Assembly: GCA_937981995.1 (NCBI GenBank)
Contig: CALJNC010000007.1
Span: 23,388-87,387 of the forward strand
Direction: 5' to 3'
Origin: an uncultured Chitinophagaceae bacterium
GTDB taxonomy: Bacteria > Bacteroidota > Bacteroidia > Chitinophagales > Chitinophagaceae
Length of the DNA: 64,000 nt
Part shown: piece by piece, positions 28,225 through 37,085 of the stretch
Numbering within the stretch: the first letter of the stretch is position 1
Layout of the letters: each line of letters starts with the position of its first letter
Made by a program: the position numbers and the translations under genes
Notes under the pieces: model-generated
Told to the model about the DNA's origin: nothing
Databases searched by the model: none
What the model saw: only the letters and a program-made list of their open reading frames with translations

Positions 28225-29622
28225 ATGAGTAGAAGAAAAAGAAAGTTTCAACTAGAGAATATAACGATTGAAAAATACGCTGCTGAAGGCAAATCAATCG
28301 CTTATTGGGAAGAAAAAGTCCTTTTTGTACAAGGCGCAATACCCGGCGATGTAGTCAATTGCTTTGTTTTTAAGAATAAAAAAGACTGGGCAGAAGCTAG
28401 GATAAATGAGGTTGTAACGCCTTCTCCACTTAGGCAAGACGCATTTTGTAAGCATTTTGAGCTTTGCGGTGGTTGCAAATGGCAAATGCTAGCTTATGAC
28501 CAACAAGTAATTTATAAAGATCAACAAGTACATGATCAACTAGAGCGACTAGGAAATATTGAAATTGAGGAATACTTACCTATAATTCCATGTGCAACGG
28601 ACCGCTTATACCGCAACAAAATGGAATTTACATTTAGCAATAAGCGTTATTTAGGAAAAGAAGATATGGAAGCTCGTCTTCCTTTTGAAAAAAACGTACT
28701 TGGGTTTCATGCCCCTAAAGTGTTTGACAAAATAATAGATATTGAAACTTGTTACCTACAAGCTGAACCAACCAATGCAATTAAAAACTTTATAAGACAA
28801 TACGCAGTTGATAATAACTTGTCGCATCAGGATATTAGAATGCACGAAGGTTTTTTACGAAACCTAATTATTCGCTTAAACAAAAAAGGCGATGCACTCG
28901 TAAATATTGTAGTGCGAGATAATGACCAAGAAAAAATTAGCGGTCTGTGCAATGCATTACAAAAAGAGTTTCCTGCTATAACTTCCTTACATTATACAGT
29001 AAATGGCAAAATGAATGACAGCATTTACGATGTAGAAGTAACTCACCATTCAGGAGAAAAATTTATTACTGAAACTTTAGGCGACCTATCTTTTAAGATA
29101 AGCCCAAAATCGTTTTTTCAGACAAACTCAAAGCAGGCAGAGGTACTTTACAATGTAGTAAAAGACTTTGTAGGCCAAACAAATATTTTGTATGACTTAT
29201 ACTGCGGTACGGGTAGCATAGGATTATACCTTGCGCAAAATTGCAAAAAACTTATAGGTGTAGAAACAGTTGAAGATGCCATAGCTGATGCTAAAATAAA
29301 TGCAGATAATAACAAGATTGAAAACACACACTTTTTTGCAGGAGATGTAATTAAAGTATGCACTACATCCTTTTTTGAAAAACACGGCAAGCCAGACTGT
29401 ATAGTGGTAGATCCGCCACGTGCTGGTATGCATAACAAATTAGTTCAAAAACTGATAGAAATTGCAGCACCTCGTATTGTATACGTGAGCTGTAACCCTG
29501 CTACTCAAGCCCGCGACTTGGCCGAGCTTGCAACTATTTATGCAATCAAAAAATCTCAAGCGGTTGATATGTTTCCGCAGACACATCATATCGAAAACGT
29601 TGTTTTGTTAGAATTAAAATGA
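28225..29622 (+). CDS. rlmD: 23S rRNA (uracil-1939-C5)-methyltransferase RlmD
   Basis: A 465-residue SAM-dependent RNA methyltransferase of the RumA/TrmA family. It has an N-terminal TRAM domain (about 1-60) and an Fe-S cluster set Cys75, Cys81, Cys84 (FCKHFELCGGCKWQ) and Cys176. The SAM site is LYDLYCGTGSIGLYLA; the catalytic cysteine is Cys423 in VSCNPATQARDL after VVDPPRAGMH. It overlaps the next gene by 4 bases (ATGA), so they are cotranslated. Specificity for U1939 rather than another uridine is assigned by family resemblance. Confidence 0.92.
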   Translation: MSRRKRKFQLENITIEKYAAEGKSIAYWEEKVLFVQGAIPGDVVNCFVFKNKKDWAEARINEVVTPSPLRQDAFCKHFELCGGCKWQMLAYDQQVIYKDQQVHDQLERLGNIEIEEYLPIIPCATDRLYRNKMEFTFSNKRYLGKEDMEARLPFEKNVLGFHAPKVFDKIIDIETCYLQAEPTNAIKNFIRQYAVDNNLSHQDIRMHEGFLRNLIIRLNKKGDALVNIVVRDNDQEKISGLCNALQKEFPAITSLHYTVNGKMNDSIYDVEVTHHSGEKFITETLGDLSFKISPKSFFQTNSKQAEVLYNVVKDFVGQTNILYDLYCGTGSIGLYLAQNCKKLIGVETVEDAIADAKINADNNKIENTHFFAGDVIKVCTTSFFEKHGKPDCIVVDPPRAGMHNKLVQKLIEIAAPRIVYVSCNPATQARDLAELATIYAIKKSQAVDMFPQTHHIENVVLLELK

Positions 29623-30248
29623 TAAAACAACTTCAGCAAAATATACTTACCAACTTACCCGCTTGGGAGGCCCACAAAAAAATGGCGCCACCTATAAGAA
29701 AACCCGGTGCTCAAATTCCCACATCTGTTCGTTATGGAGCAGTTTGTATTTTGCTTTATTACAAAAAAAATGAACTACATACCCTTTTAATAAAACGCAC
29801 AGAAGATGGTGGAACCCATAGTGGTCAAATTGCCTTACCCGGCGGCAAAGTAGATGCCAATGATTTTAGCTTTACTCATTGCGCCCTGCGCGAATGCGAA
29901 GAAGAAATTGGCCACAAACAAGAAAAGATAAAGATAATTGGTTCGCTAACTCCACTTTACATTCCCCCTAGCAATTATATTGTAGCACCCATTGTTTGCT
30001 TTAGCCAAGAAGTAAAAAATTTAGTTGCTTCACCTAATGAAGTAGCAGAAATAATTGAAGTACCCCTGGCTTATTTTTTTTTAAATGAGAATAAAGGCAC
30101 CAAAACCGTAAAGCAAAGTAACGACCATACGCAAACTATGGAAACACCTATTTATACATATGCCCACCATATTATATGGGGCGCTACTGCCATGATGCTT
30201 GCGGAGTTTGAAGAAATTTATCAGCGTACGCAAACTGGTACTAATTAA
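29619..30248 (+). CDS. Nudix hydrolase, CoA pyrophosphatase type
   Basis: A 209-residue hydrolase of the NudL/CoA-diphosphatase group. It shows the group's extra motif LLIKRTEDGGTHSGQIALPG running into the Nudix box GGKVDAND-x6-CALRECEEEIG, with metal-binding glutamates intact. The predicted reaction cuts CoA derivatives into 4'-phosphopantetheine and 3',5'-ADP. It is translationally coupled to rlmD by an ATGA overlap. Confidence 0.9.
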   Translation: MIKQLQQNILTNLPAWEAHKKMAPPIRKPGAQIPTSVRYGAVCILLYYKKNELHTLLIKRTEDGGTHSGQIALPGGKVDANDFSFTHCALRECEEEIGHKQEKIKIIGSLTPLYIPPSNYIVAPIVCFSQEVKNLVASPNEVAEIIEVPLAYFFLNENKGTKTVKQSNDHTQTMETPIYTYAHHIIWGATAMMLAEFEEIYQRTQTGTN

Positions 30249-30300
30249 TGTAGCTCCCCGTTTTTAAGGAAGACGCAAGAACAATATTACCTTTACCAAT

Positions 30301-31002
30301 ATGAATGCTATCATTACAGGTGCTACAAAAGGAATAGGTAAAGCAATTGCTTTAAAATTTGCCAGCGAAAATATAAACTTAGTTGTTTGTGCTCGCTCGC
30401 AAGAAGGTCTCGATGCTTTAGCCGCTGAAATCAAAGAAATGAACCCTCGTGTTTCAGTCCAAACTAAAACCTGCGATGTAAGTATACCTCAAGAAGTAAA
30501 AGACTTTGGTACTTTTTGCCTTTCTTCATTTGATAAAATAGATATCCTTATAAACAATGCAGGTTACTTTTTACCTGGCGATATTCATAAGGAAGAAGAA
30601 GGCCTTTTAGAAAAAATGCTCAACACAAATCTTATGAGTGCCTACCATTTAAGCAGATGTATTGTACCTCAATTACAAAAACAAAAAGAAGGTTTGATTA
30701 TAAACATTTCTTCAGTAGCAGGTTTACAAGCCTATTCACAGGGTGGTTCCTACAGCATTTCTAAATTTGCACTTACAGGCTTTTCTAAAAACTTACGCGG
30801 CGAGTTAAAAGACGATGGAATAAAAGTTAGTACCGTTTACCCTGGCGCTACCTATAGCGATTCATGGAAAGGAAGTGGCGTAGAAGAAGGTAGAATAATG
30901 GAAGCAAATGATATTGCCGAAAGTATATTCGCCTTGACAAAACTTTCTAAACAAGCCGTAGTAGAAGATATTATTCTTAGGCCACAGCTGGGTGATTTGT
31001 AG
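30301..31002 (+). CDS. Short-chain dehydrogenase/reductase
   Basis: A 233-residue classical SDR. The nucleotide site is GATKGIGKAIALKF, followed by NNAG, the catalytic Ser in ISSVAG, and YSISKFALTG (Tyr/Lys pair). The Arg in LVVCARS after strand 2 suggests NADP preference. The substrate is unknown. It is 52 bases after the Nudix gene, with TACCTTTA (30288-30295) 5 bases before the ATG, which could start a leaderless mRNA. Convergent with the next gene. Confidence 0.88.
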   Translation: MNAIITGATKGIGKAIALKFASENINLVVCARSQEGLDALAAEIKEMNPRVSVQTKTCDVSIPQEVKDFGTFCLSSFDKIDILINNAGYFLPGDIHKEEEGLLEKMLNTNLMSAYHLSRCIVPQLQKQKEGLIINISSVAGLQAYSQGGSYSISKFALTGFSKNLRGELKDDGIKVSTVYPGATYSDSWKGSGVEEGRIMEANDIAESIFALTKLSKQAVVEDIILRPQLGDL

Positions 31003-31008
31003 CCCTTT

Positions 31009-31482
31009 TTAGTACCAGGCGCTAATAATACCGCCCATTATAGCAAGTGAAATTGTCCAATACGCAGAATTTATTAAAATCAATTTCCAACTTCTGAGTT
31101 CAAACATTCCGTTGGTTGCAAATACAGGAAAAATAAGACAAATACCAAGAAAAGTGCCGTGTAAAGCCCCATGTCCAAATGTTCTAAACTCATCGGCATA
31201 GGTAGTCAAAATCTTTTGAGCTTCTTCTGGGTGTTTATTTAGTAATGAAAATGCACCCCATTGATGAACAACTTCATGAGAAACAATCATAATCGTCATT
31301 ACCAAACAAAAGAAAATTGATAAGCCCATAATAACTGCCATGTTTGAGTTTTTCATTTTCTCGTCGGTTATTCCTGTTTCCTTTACCCATATGGCACCCA
31401 TAGGTGTTTTAGGATTATACCAAATAAAACCTATAACCATTGGTACGAATGATGCTACAATCATCGCAGGCCAATTCATCAA
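31009..31482 (-). CDS. DUF1761 membrane protein
   Basis: A 157-residue integral membrane protein with four predicted helices (about 7-24, 50-70, 103-122 and 134-154). Sequence marks such as GFIWYNPKTPMGAIW near the N-terminus and GALHGTFLGI fit family DUF1761. No biochemical role is known. Alternative start at the second ATG, one codon later. Confidence 0.8.
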   Translation of the reverse strand: MMNWPAMIVASFVPMVIGFIWYNPKTPMGAIWVKETGITDEKMKNSNMAVIMGLSIFFCLVMTIMIVSHEVVHQWGAFSLLNKHPEEAQKILTTYADEFRTFGHGALHGTFLGICLIFPVFATNGMFELRSWKLILINSAYWTISLAIMGGIISAWY

Positions 31483-31587
31483 TTGCGATAAAAGTTCATT
31501 AATTATCTGATCTTGTATAATTTAAAATTTTAATAGTGTGAATATAATAGCAATTTTCGATTATTAAAAATGTTGTAAGATTCTCAA

Positions 31588-32010
31588 CTATTCATTAATC
31601 CAATTCTTTTTTTCCTGCTCAATGTGATGCACAATAGTTTTTACACCATACTTTTCTTCGAGGAATTTAGCAGTTTGATCCGCGCTATAAACTGATCTAT
31701 GCTGCCCACCGGTACAACCAAAACTTACTATCAAATTTTCAAACCCACGATCAATATAATCATCAACCGTTATGCTAATCGTTTTATGAATTAAATCCAA
31801 AAATTCATGGATCCGTGTTTTTTCCTGCAAGTAATTTATTACACCTTCATCACGTCCTGTTTGTTTTTTATATTCTTCTATTCGTCCAGGGTTTAATATC
31901 CCACGGCAGTCAAACACAAAACCACCACCATTGCCGCTATCATCTGCTGGGATACCACCTTTTTTATAACTAAAACTATTTACTCGTATTACTAATTTTT
32001 TATCTTCCAT
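31588..32010 (-). CDS. Free-standing RapZ C-terminal domain protein
   Basis: A 140-residue protein equal to the C-terminal half of RapZ, the part that senses glucosamine-6-phosphate in enteric bacteria. It keeps the signature SFGCTGGQHRSVYSADQTAK and VFDCRGILNPGR. The N-terminal Walker-type kinase domain of RapZ is missing. It lies 6 bases downstream of an AmgK-like kinase gene in the same operon, so a link to amino-sugar supply is plausible; RNA-adapter activity is not implied by this domain alone. Confidence 0.88.
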   Translation of the reverse strand: MEDKKLVIRVNSFSYKKGGIPADDSGNGGGFVFDCRGILNPGRIEEYKKQTGRDEGVINYLQEKTRIHEFLDLIHKTISITVDDYIDRGFENLIVSFGCTGGQHRSVYSADQTAKFLEEKYGVKTIVHHIEQEKKNWINE

Positions 32011-32016
32011 AATTTT

Positions 32017-33048
32017 CTATTTAAATTTTGCAATAAATTCTTCTTTCGAAATTTGCTCAAGCACTTTCATTAATTCAGGATATTCTACTAAGGTATTATC
32101 CTGCAACCATTCATTAATATTCCCAAGCCCTAAAGGTATGCTACTTATAAAATGCTCCTTCCCTTCTATTAAACCACGCAAACCATAAGCTCCCAATACT
32201 TGTAGCAATCTTGTAAGCGTAAGCATGGTATAATCATTTTGCCATTGTGCGATATCAACTTTTACATCATTAGCTGCAGCTTCCACTTCAAACTCTTTTA
32301 AATACATTGCAACCAACTCCTGTTTCCACTCTTTAGGGATTTTTGCTTTTGCTTGCCAAAGCAAACTAGCTACATCATAAACAGGATGCCCTTGCAAGCC
32401 GCCTTGAAAATCTATGAATACAACTTTCTCATTATGAACCATTATGTTTCTTCCTTGACAATCGCGGTACATAAAATAGCTCCTTTCTTTATCTAAAGAT
32501 GTAGCCAAATTTTCAAATTCTTTTTCTAAAATATCATCCTTGTAAACAACATCAGATTTGCTTGCAAAATTATTTTTGAAGTAACGTAGGTCAAATAAAA
32601 TTTGATCATACCCAAAACTTGGCAATACATTAAACATGTCTTTGAAATATTCATCCTTTGCACAAAGCTGAATTTTTACTAATTGTGTAAGTACTTGTTT
32701 ATAATATCCTTTTACTTGTTCAGTATGTCCTTCGTCTAATACTCTGTCAAGCAAACATTCAATACCTGCATCATTTTGCAGGTATAAATTTTTATTGGAA
32801 TGAATGGCTAAAATTTGTGGAACAGAAATTCCCTTGTCATCAAAGTAATTTGCAAGTAAAATAAAACGCTCATTCTCCTCAATATTGGCACTTTGCGTGG
32901 CTATAATGCTACGATTTGCTCCGTTTTTAATCCTATAATAAATACGATCAGAACCCGCTTGCGCCAATTGATCAATATCTACCACAGCCGCTTCGGGGTA
33001 TGCCTCTTGGGCAAAATGTAATACTTCTTCTATACTTAATTCGCTCAT
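32017..33048 (-). CDS. AmgK-like phosphotransferase (APH fold)
   Basis: A 343-residue kinase of the APH/choline-kinase fold, closest by motif to the COG3178/AmgK group that phosphorylates the anomeric position of amino sugars such as N-acetylmuramate. Seen: GSDRIYYRI (N-lobe), catalytic loop MYRDCQGRNIM, metal site VVFIDFQGGLQGHPVYDVAS. In AmgK proteins the equivalent text is RDYHSRNLM and DFQDA. It is followed by a RapZ-C domain gene. An antibiotic-resistance role is unlikely. Start ATG at 33048, adjoining the M28 peptidase stop at 33049. Confidence 0.82.
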   Translation of the reverse strand: MSELSIEEVLHFAQEAYPEAAVVDIDQLAQAGSDRIYYRIKNGANRSIIATQSANIEENERFILLANYFDDKGISVPQILAIHSNKNLYLQNDAGIECLLDRVLDEGHTEQVKGYYKQVLTQLVKIQLCAKDEYFKDMFNVLPSFGYDQILFDLRYFKNNFASKSDVVYKDDILEKEFENLATSLDKERSYFMYRDCQGRNIMVHNEKVVFIDFQGGLQGHPVYDVASLLWQAKAKIPKEWKQELVAMYLKEFEVEAAANDVKVDIAQWQNDYTMLTLTRLLQVLGAYGLRGLIEGKEHFISSIPLGLGNINEWLQDNTLVEYPELMKVLEQISKEEFIAKFK

Positions 33049-34419
33049 CTATAGTCCGTGTTGACTTACCAAATATACCATCATTGTCATAGCAATTGTG
33101 CCCATACACAACTCACGACGATGTACGTTTTCAAAAACATCATTATCGCTATGATGCATATCAAAATAACGATGCCCATCAGGTATCAATCCCATGGTAG
33201 GGGTATCAAATTCTTTATGCAAAGGATTAATGTCAACCCCTCCTCCGCTTCGCGAAAAATTGTAAATATTATATGGGTAAAATAGTTTTTTCCAAGACTG
33301 TACTTTGTCTTTTTTATAGGAAGGCATAGTTAAACCAAAACCATAGGGTGTGGCGCCACCTGCATCACTTTCAATAGCCAAAATATGGTTTTCATTTTTA
33401 AGCTTTGCTTGACGCATATATTCTTTAGCGCCTCGTGCTCCATTTTCTTCATTCATCCATAGCACACAACGTATGGTTCTTTTTGGGCGAATGCCTAGTT
33501 TTTTAAAAGTACGAATCGCATCAATCGATTGCACTACACCTGCGCCATCATCATGCGCGCCTTCTCCTACATCCCAACTATCCAAGTGCCCTCCAAAACA
33601 TATAATTTCTTTGGGTAGTTCTGTTCCATAAATTTCTCCTACCACATTGTAAGACTTTACATCTTTCAACATTTTGCAAGTGGTACGCATATAAATTTTG
33701 GGTCGTTTATTATTCTCCACTGCTTCCACTAATTTATCGGCTGTTGTATTTCCTACTGCGATAGCTGGTATTTGCGGATAACGCTCGTCATATGAAAGTA
33801 CTCCGGTATGTGGCTCATCATCATAGGCCGATGATACAGATCGGATGACTACTGCAGCAGCTCCTTTTGCAGAAGCTCTACTAGGAGCAGCCCAACGATA
33901 AAACACACAAGGGCCATAACTATGAAATGTATTGATATTGGTTTGATCAAAATGATAATTAAAGAATATGATTTTACCGCGTACTTCACTCTCTGGCAAA
34001 CGATTAAATTCATGAATGTCATTAACCATTACAATGGGTGTTTTTATTCCAGCCTCACCTGTTCCTACCGCATTTCCTAAGCTAGTAATTTTCATACCGT
34101 ATCGTTTGCCATTTACTTCGTAGTATGCTTCTTCTTCACCTCGTACCCAATGCGGCACCATTACTTCTTGCAAAAATACTTTATCACAACCTGCATCTTC
34201 TAAAGTTTTCTTACCCCAATCTACAGCTTGAGCAGCTTGTGACGAGCCTGTAAGTCTGTGTCCAATTTGCTTACACAAGTGGCGCAAATCCTCATAGCAA
34301 TTTGCATTACTTAATACATAATTGGATATTCTTTTTATAGTCATACTATCCTGAATATAATTTTGACCTGTGGCCGAAAACGAAACCAGAACGAGTATTG
34401 TAAAAAATAATTTTTTCAT
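33049..34419 (-). CDS. Secreted M28-family metallopeptidase
   Basis: A 456-residue exported aminopeptidase or carboxypeptidase of clan MH. It has a signal peptide (MKKLFFTILVLVSFSATGQ), a PA domain inserted at about 120-250, and the two-zinc M28 centre: FGGHLDSWDVGEGAHDDGAG (His, Asp), WMNEENGARGA (Glu-Glu), IESDAGG (Asp) and the late HHSDND (His). All ligands are present. The ATG at 34419 is preferred to 34455 because it starts the signal peptide. Upstream gene of the kinase/RapZ-C pair. Confidence 0.9.
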   Translation of the reverse strand: MKKLFFTILVLVSFSATGQNYIQDSMTIKRISNYVLSNANCYEDLRHLCKQIGHRLTGSSQAAQAVDWGKKTLEDAGCDKVFLQEVMVPHWVRGEEEAYYEVNGKRYGMKITSLGNAVGTGEAGIKTPIVMVNDIHEFNRLPESEVRGKIIFFNYHFDQTNINTFHSYGPCVFYRWAAPSRASAKGAAAVVIRSVSSAYDDEPHTGVLSYDERYPQIPAIAVGNTTADKLVEAVENNKRPKIYMRTTCKMLKDVKSYNVVGEIYGTELPKEIICFGGHLDSWDVGEGAHDDGAGVVQSIDAIRTFKKLGIRPKRTIRCVLWMNEENGARGAKEYMRQAKLKNENHILAIESDAGGATPYGFGLTMPSYKKDKVQSWKKLFYPYNIYNFSRSGGGVDINPLHKEFDTPTMGLIPDGHRYFDMHHSDNDVFENVHRRELCMGTIAMTMMVYLVSQHGL

Positions 34420-34474
34420 AATAACAAGGGTAAAAGTACAATGTAGAAAAGACAAATACGACTTGCTAGATGAC

Positions 34475-35425
34475 CTAATGTAATTTTACTCCTAGAAATT
34501 CATCAACAGCGGCATTCCATGCCGGACCATCATTTGTAAGATAAATTTGATGTGCTGAATTTTCTAAAATTCTAACTGATTTTTTACCTGCCAGATTATT
34601 ATAAATAGCGTCTATCTCTTTTTTAGAAACTCGTGCGTCCTTACCTCCGTTTAATAATAAGCTTGGAATTTCAATTTCCTTGGCATACTCAATAGGATTA
34701 TGCTCAAAGGCATCAAAACCTGTTTGCCAACCTCCAAAAAGAATTAACCATTGCGCCAAAGGCGATGTAGGCAAACCCATTACCTCAAATCGACCTTTGG
34801 CTGTTTCAAGCATGGAGCCAAAAGGACATTCCAAAATTATTTTATCGGGCTTAATATCATACTGTTCAATTGATTTCATAATGGCTACGGCACCCATAGA
34901 TGATCCGTGTAATATGATTTCTTGCCCAGGAAATTTTTCCTTAGCATAGTCCAAAGCAACTTTTACATCTAAACCTTCTTTAAAACCAATCGTAGTTTCT
35001 AAACCTTGGGAGCCCCCATGTCCCATAAAATCAATAGCTATTATATGGTACCCTTTATTATAAAAAGCCATTGCATAAGGCATTGTATTGGCCTTGCAGC
35101 TCATATATCCATGAAACAAAATAACCACCCCTTTAGAAATTTCACTTGGTATTTCCCAGCCTTCCAACTGATTATGACTTTGAAGATAAAAAGTAGAATA
35201 CGGGATGCTTGGCTCCAAATGATTTACTGGTTTGGGCACACTAACTCCCTTAAAAAGGGCTGTTACTTTTTCTTTTAAATTAAGTTCTTCTGGTTTCTTT
35301 GGACGAGTAGTTTCAGTTTGTGAAAAGTGGGTAAATCTATAAGCGTGATTGTAAACAATTACGTTTGCCATTATGAAAAGTAGTAACCCAAGCCAGAATA
35401 ATCTTTTAAAAAATTTTACGCGCAT
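34475..35425 (-). CDS. Membrane-anchored alpha/beta hydrolase (S33-like)
   Basis: A 316-residue serine hydrolase. One N-terminal membrane helix (about 7-27), oxyanion segment LFHGYMSCKAN, HGGSQG, nucleophile elbow LHGSSMGAVA (catalytic Ser), acid in GGKDARVSKK and the final His in ENSAHQIYL. This arrangement fits monoacylglycerol lipase/serine aminopeptidase-like enzymes (COG1073/COG2267). Substrate not determinable. Confidence 0.85.
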   Translation of the reverse strand: MRVKFFKRLFWLGLLLFIMANVIVYNHAYRFTHFSQTETTRPKKPEELNLKEKVTALFKGVSVPKPVNHLEPSIPYSTFYLQSHNQLEGWEIPSEISKGVVILFHGYMSCKANTMPYAMAFYNKGYHIIAIDFMGHGGSQGLETTIGFKEGLDVKVALDYAKEKFPGQEIILHGSSMGAVAIMKSIEQYDIKPDKIILECPFGSMLETAKGRFEVMGLPTSPLAQWLILFGGWQTGFDAFEHNPIEYAKEIEIPSLLLNGGKDARVSKKEIDAIYNNLAGKKSVRILENSAHQIYLTNDGPAWNAAVDEFLGVKLH

Positions 35426-35463
35426 TCAAAGCAAAGAAAAATACTTTATTGTTGGCCTTGTCA

Positions 35464-35491
35464 TAAAAAAAGGTTGAGCAAGCTCAACCTT
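35464..35491 (-). terminator. Rho-independent terminator of the FadL-like gene
   Basis: Inverted repeat AAGGTTGAGC / GCTCAACCTT (35470-35479 with 35482-35491) with a minus-strand run of T from the A tract at 35465-35471. It lies 22 bases past the stop. Confidence 0.85.
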
Positions 35492-35513
35492 AACTATATT
35501 ATTATTTTAAGTT

Positions 35514-37019
35514 TTAAAACCTAAATCCAACGGTCATAGAAATGAGAGTATTTCCAGTTTGCACATTAGCTGTAGGAACTGCAGCAGTTCTTGCCAAGGT
35601 ATGCGTTGCATCTTCCGCTTGTGAAACTAAGTATCTTCCGGCAAGATCAAGATAAAAACCTCTTGCTCTATAGCCTAATCCTAGACTACCACTATGTGCA
35701 GCACCATTAGAAAACTCCTCATACGGATTGCCATAAAAAGCATAACCACCGCGTATGGCTAATTTATCTATGCGCGCCTCAGCTCCTACTCTTAGGTTAA
35801 AGGCATTTTGATACGTGTTTTGAATTGCATCGTTTACCAATTGTTCAGCTGCTTCAAAACCATTGTTATATCTATACTGCATGCCTTCGTAATTTACCCA
35901 TTCAAGGTCAGCACTTACAAATCCCTTTTTACCAAAAATTGCTGTACCACTTGCAATGGCTTTCATAGGAGTACTAAATCTATATTCAAATAAATTACTT
36001 TGATCTGGCACATATGTATGTATTGAGGATCCTGTTCCCAATAGATTTTCTGTATTTGATTCAATTTCAAGATTACTTACATCCGTAATGCTATACCAAG
36101 TAGGTGTGTGTACAGCAAGGCCAAAACGCATGGCATTACTTGGCTTAAAAATGGTTCCTAACTTTAAGTTGATACCCGTTCCTTCAATAGACACATTTTG
36201 AACTAAGTCTACGTAGTCAAAGTCATTATCTAAATCTCCTGAATTATCATCCTCAGTTAAAATTTCTGTTTGATTATAACTTACGATAGGTATACCAACA
36301 GATAAACCAATCAATAATTTTTCATTATAATTTGCACCATAGGTAAAATTCAATTCATTGATTCCACCATTTCTTCTAATTGTTTTAGAACGATTTAAGC
36401 CACCTGCATAGGGCACAAAACTTGCCGCTTGCGTTGTATCATTAAAATCCTGATCAATTAGATACGTTTGATATGCTCCATAAGCACCTTCGCTTACAAC
36501 TTGTAATGAGCCGTCATTTAAACCTCCTGTATTATTAATTTCTTCGGCAAAATTTTCAACGAACGAACTCGTATTATCAATCCCCTGATACGAAAAATCA
36601 GAATGAATATTAGCTAAACGATTAAAACCAAAAGCAAAGTTCGAAGTTTTCCATTTGCTTCTTTTATAGCGCTTTCCTTTTTTAGCTTTGGCTACAACAT
36701 AAGCTGCTTGATTAAAATTCATTTTACTATCGGTAGTCTTGTTTGAATTACCTTGATATTCTCCATTTGTATTTGTTACAAAAACATTAGGTGTGAAAGT
36801 CAACTCAGATCTACGGTATAATCCTATGCCCGCAGGGTTGTTATTTATAGCTCCAAAATCAGCACCTAAACTTCCAGTGGCGCCACTAAGTGAAATATTT
36901 CTTGCTGTTCCGTATTGGTAGGTTCTACCTAGTAAAAGTGCATCATTTTCATCTTGTGCCTGGGCAAACAATCCGAAACATAACGCTCCCAATACAATTG
37001 TAATTTTCTTGTACATCAT
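35514..37019 (-). CDS. OmpP1/FadL-family outer-membrane transporter
   Basis: A 501-residue barrel protein. After the signal peptide (to AQA-Q) comes the family's N-terminal hatch with ISLSGATGSLGADFGAINNN and PAGIGLYRRSELTF, the equivalent of NPA in FadL. The barrel runs to MTVGFRF. It is predicted to take up hydrophobic compounds. The ATG at 37016 is an equal alternative start. Confidence 0.9.
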   Translation of the reverse strand: MMYKKITIVLGALCFGLFAQAQDENDALLLGRTYQYGTARNISLSGATGSLGADFGAINNNPAGIGLYRRSELTFTPNVFVTNTNGEYQGNSNKTTDSKMNFNQAAYVVAKAKKGKRYKRSKWKTSNFAFGFNRLANIHSDFSYQGIDNTSSFVENFAEEINNTGGLNDGSLQVVSEGAYGAYQTYLIDQDFNDTTQAASFVPYAGGLNRSKTIRRNGGINELNFTYGANYNEKLLIGLSVGIPIVSYNQTEILTEDDNSGDLDNDFDYVDLVQNVSIEGTGINLKLGTIFKPSNAMRFGLAVHTPTWYSITDVSNLEIESNTENLLGTGSSIHTYVPDQSNLFEYRFSTPMKAIASGTAIFGKKGFVSADLEWVNYEGMQYRYNNGFEAAEQLVNDAIQNTYQNAFNLRVGAEARIDKLAIRGGYAFYGNPYEEFSNGAAHSGSLGLGYRARGFYLDLAGRYLVSQAEDATHTLARTAAVPTANVQTGNTLISMTVGFRF

Positions 37020-37042
37020 AGTTTATTTGTTCTGTTGTTTAG

Positions 37043-37074
37043 TAAAAGGAAGGCATCTTAATTCAGATGCCTTC
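37043..37074 (-). terminator. Likely terminator of the low-complexity gene
   Basis: Ten-bp perfect stem (37049-37058 with 37065-37074; GAAGGCATCT arm), 6-base loop, then a short minus-strand T run. It lies 11 bases beyond the stop at 37086 and before the FadL-like start. Confidence 0.75.
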
Positions 37075-37085
37075 TTTGGTTTTTA

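Noticed and set aside
32017..33048. Aminoglycoside resistance kinase
   Set aside because: The APH fold is shared, but the motifs fit the AmgK-like group, and the gene sits in a core-type operon with a RapZ-C domain.
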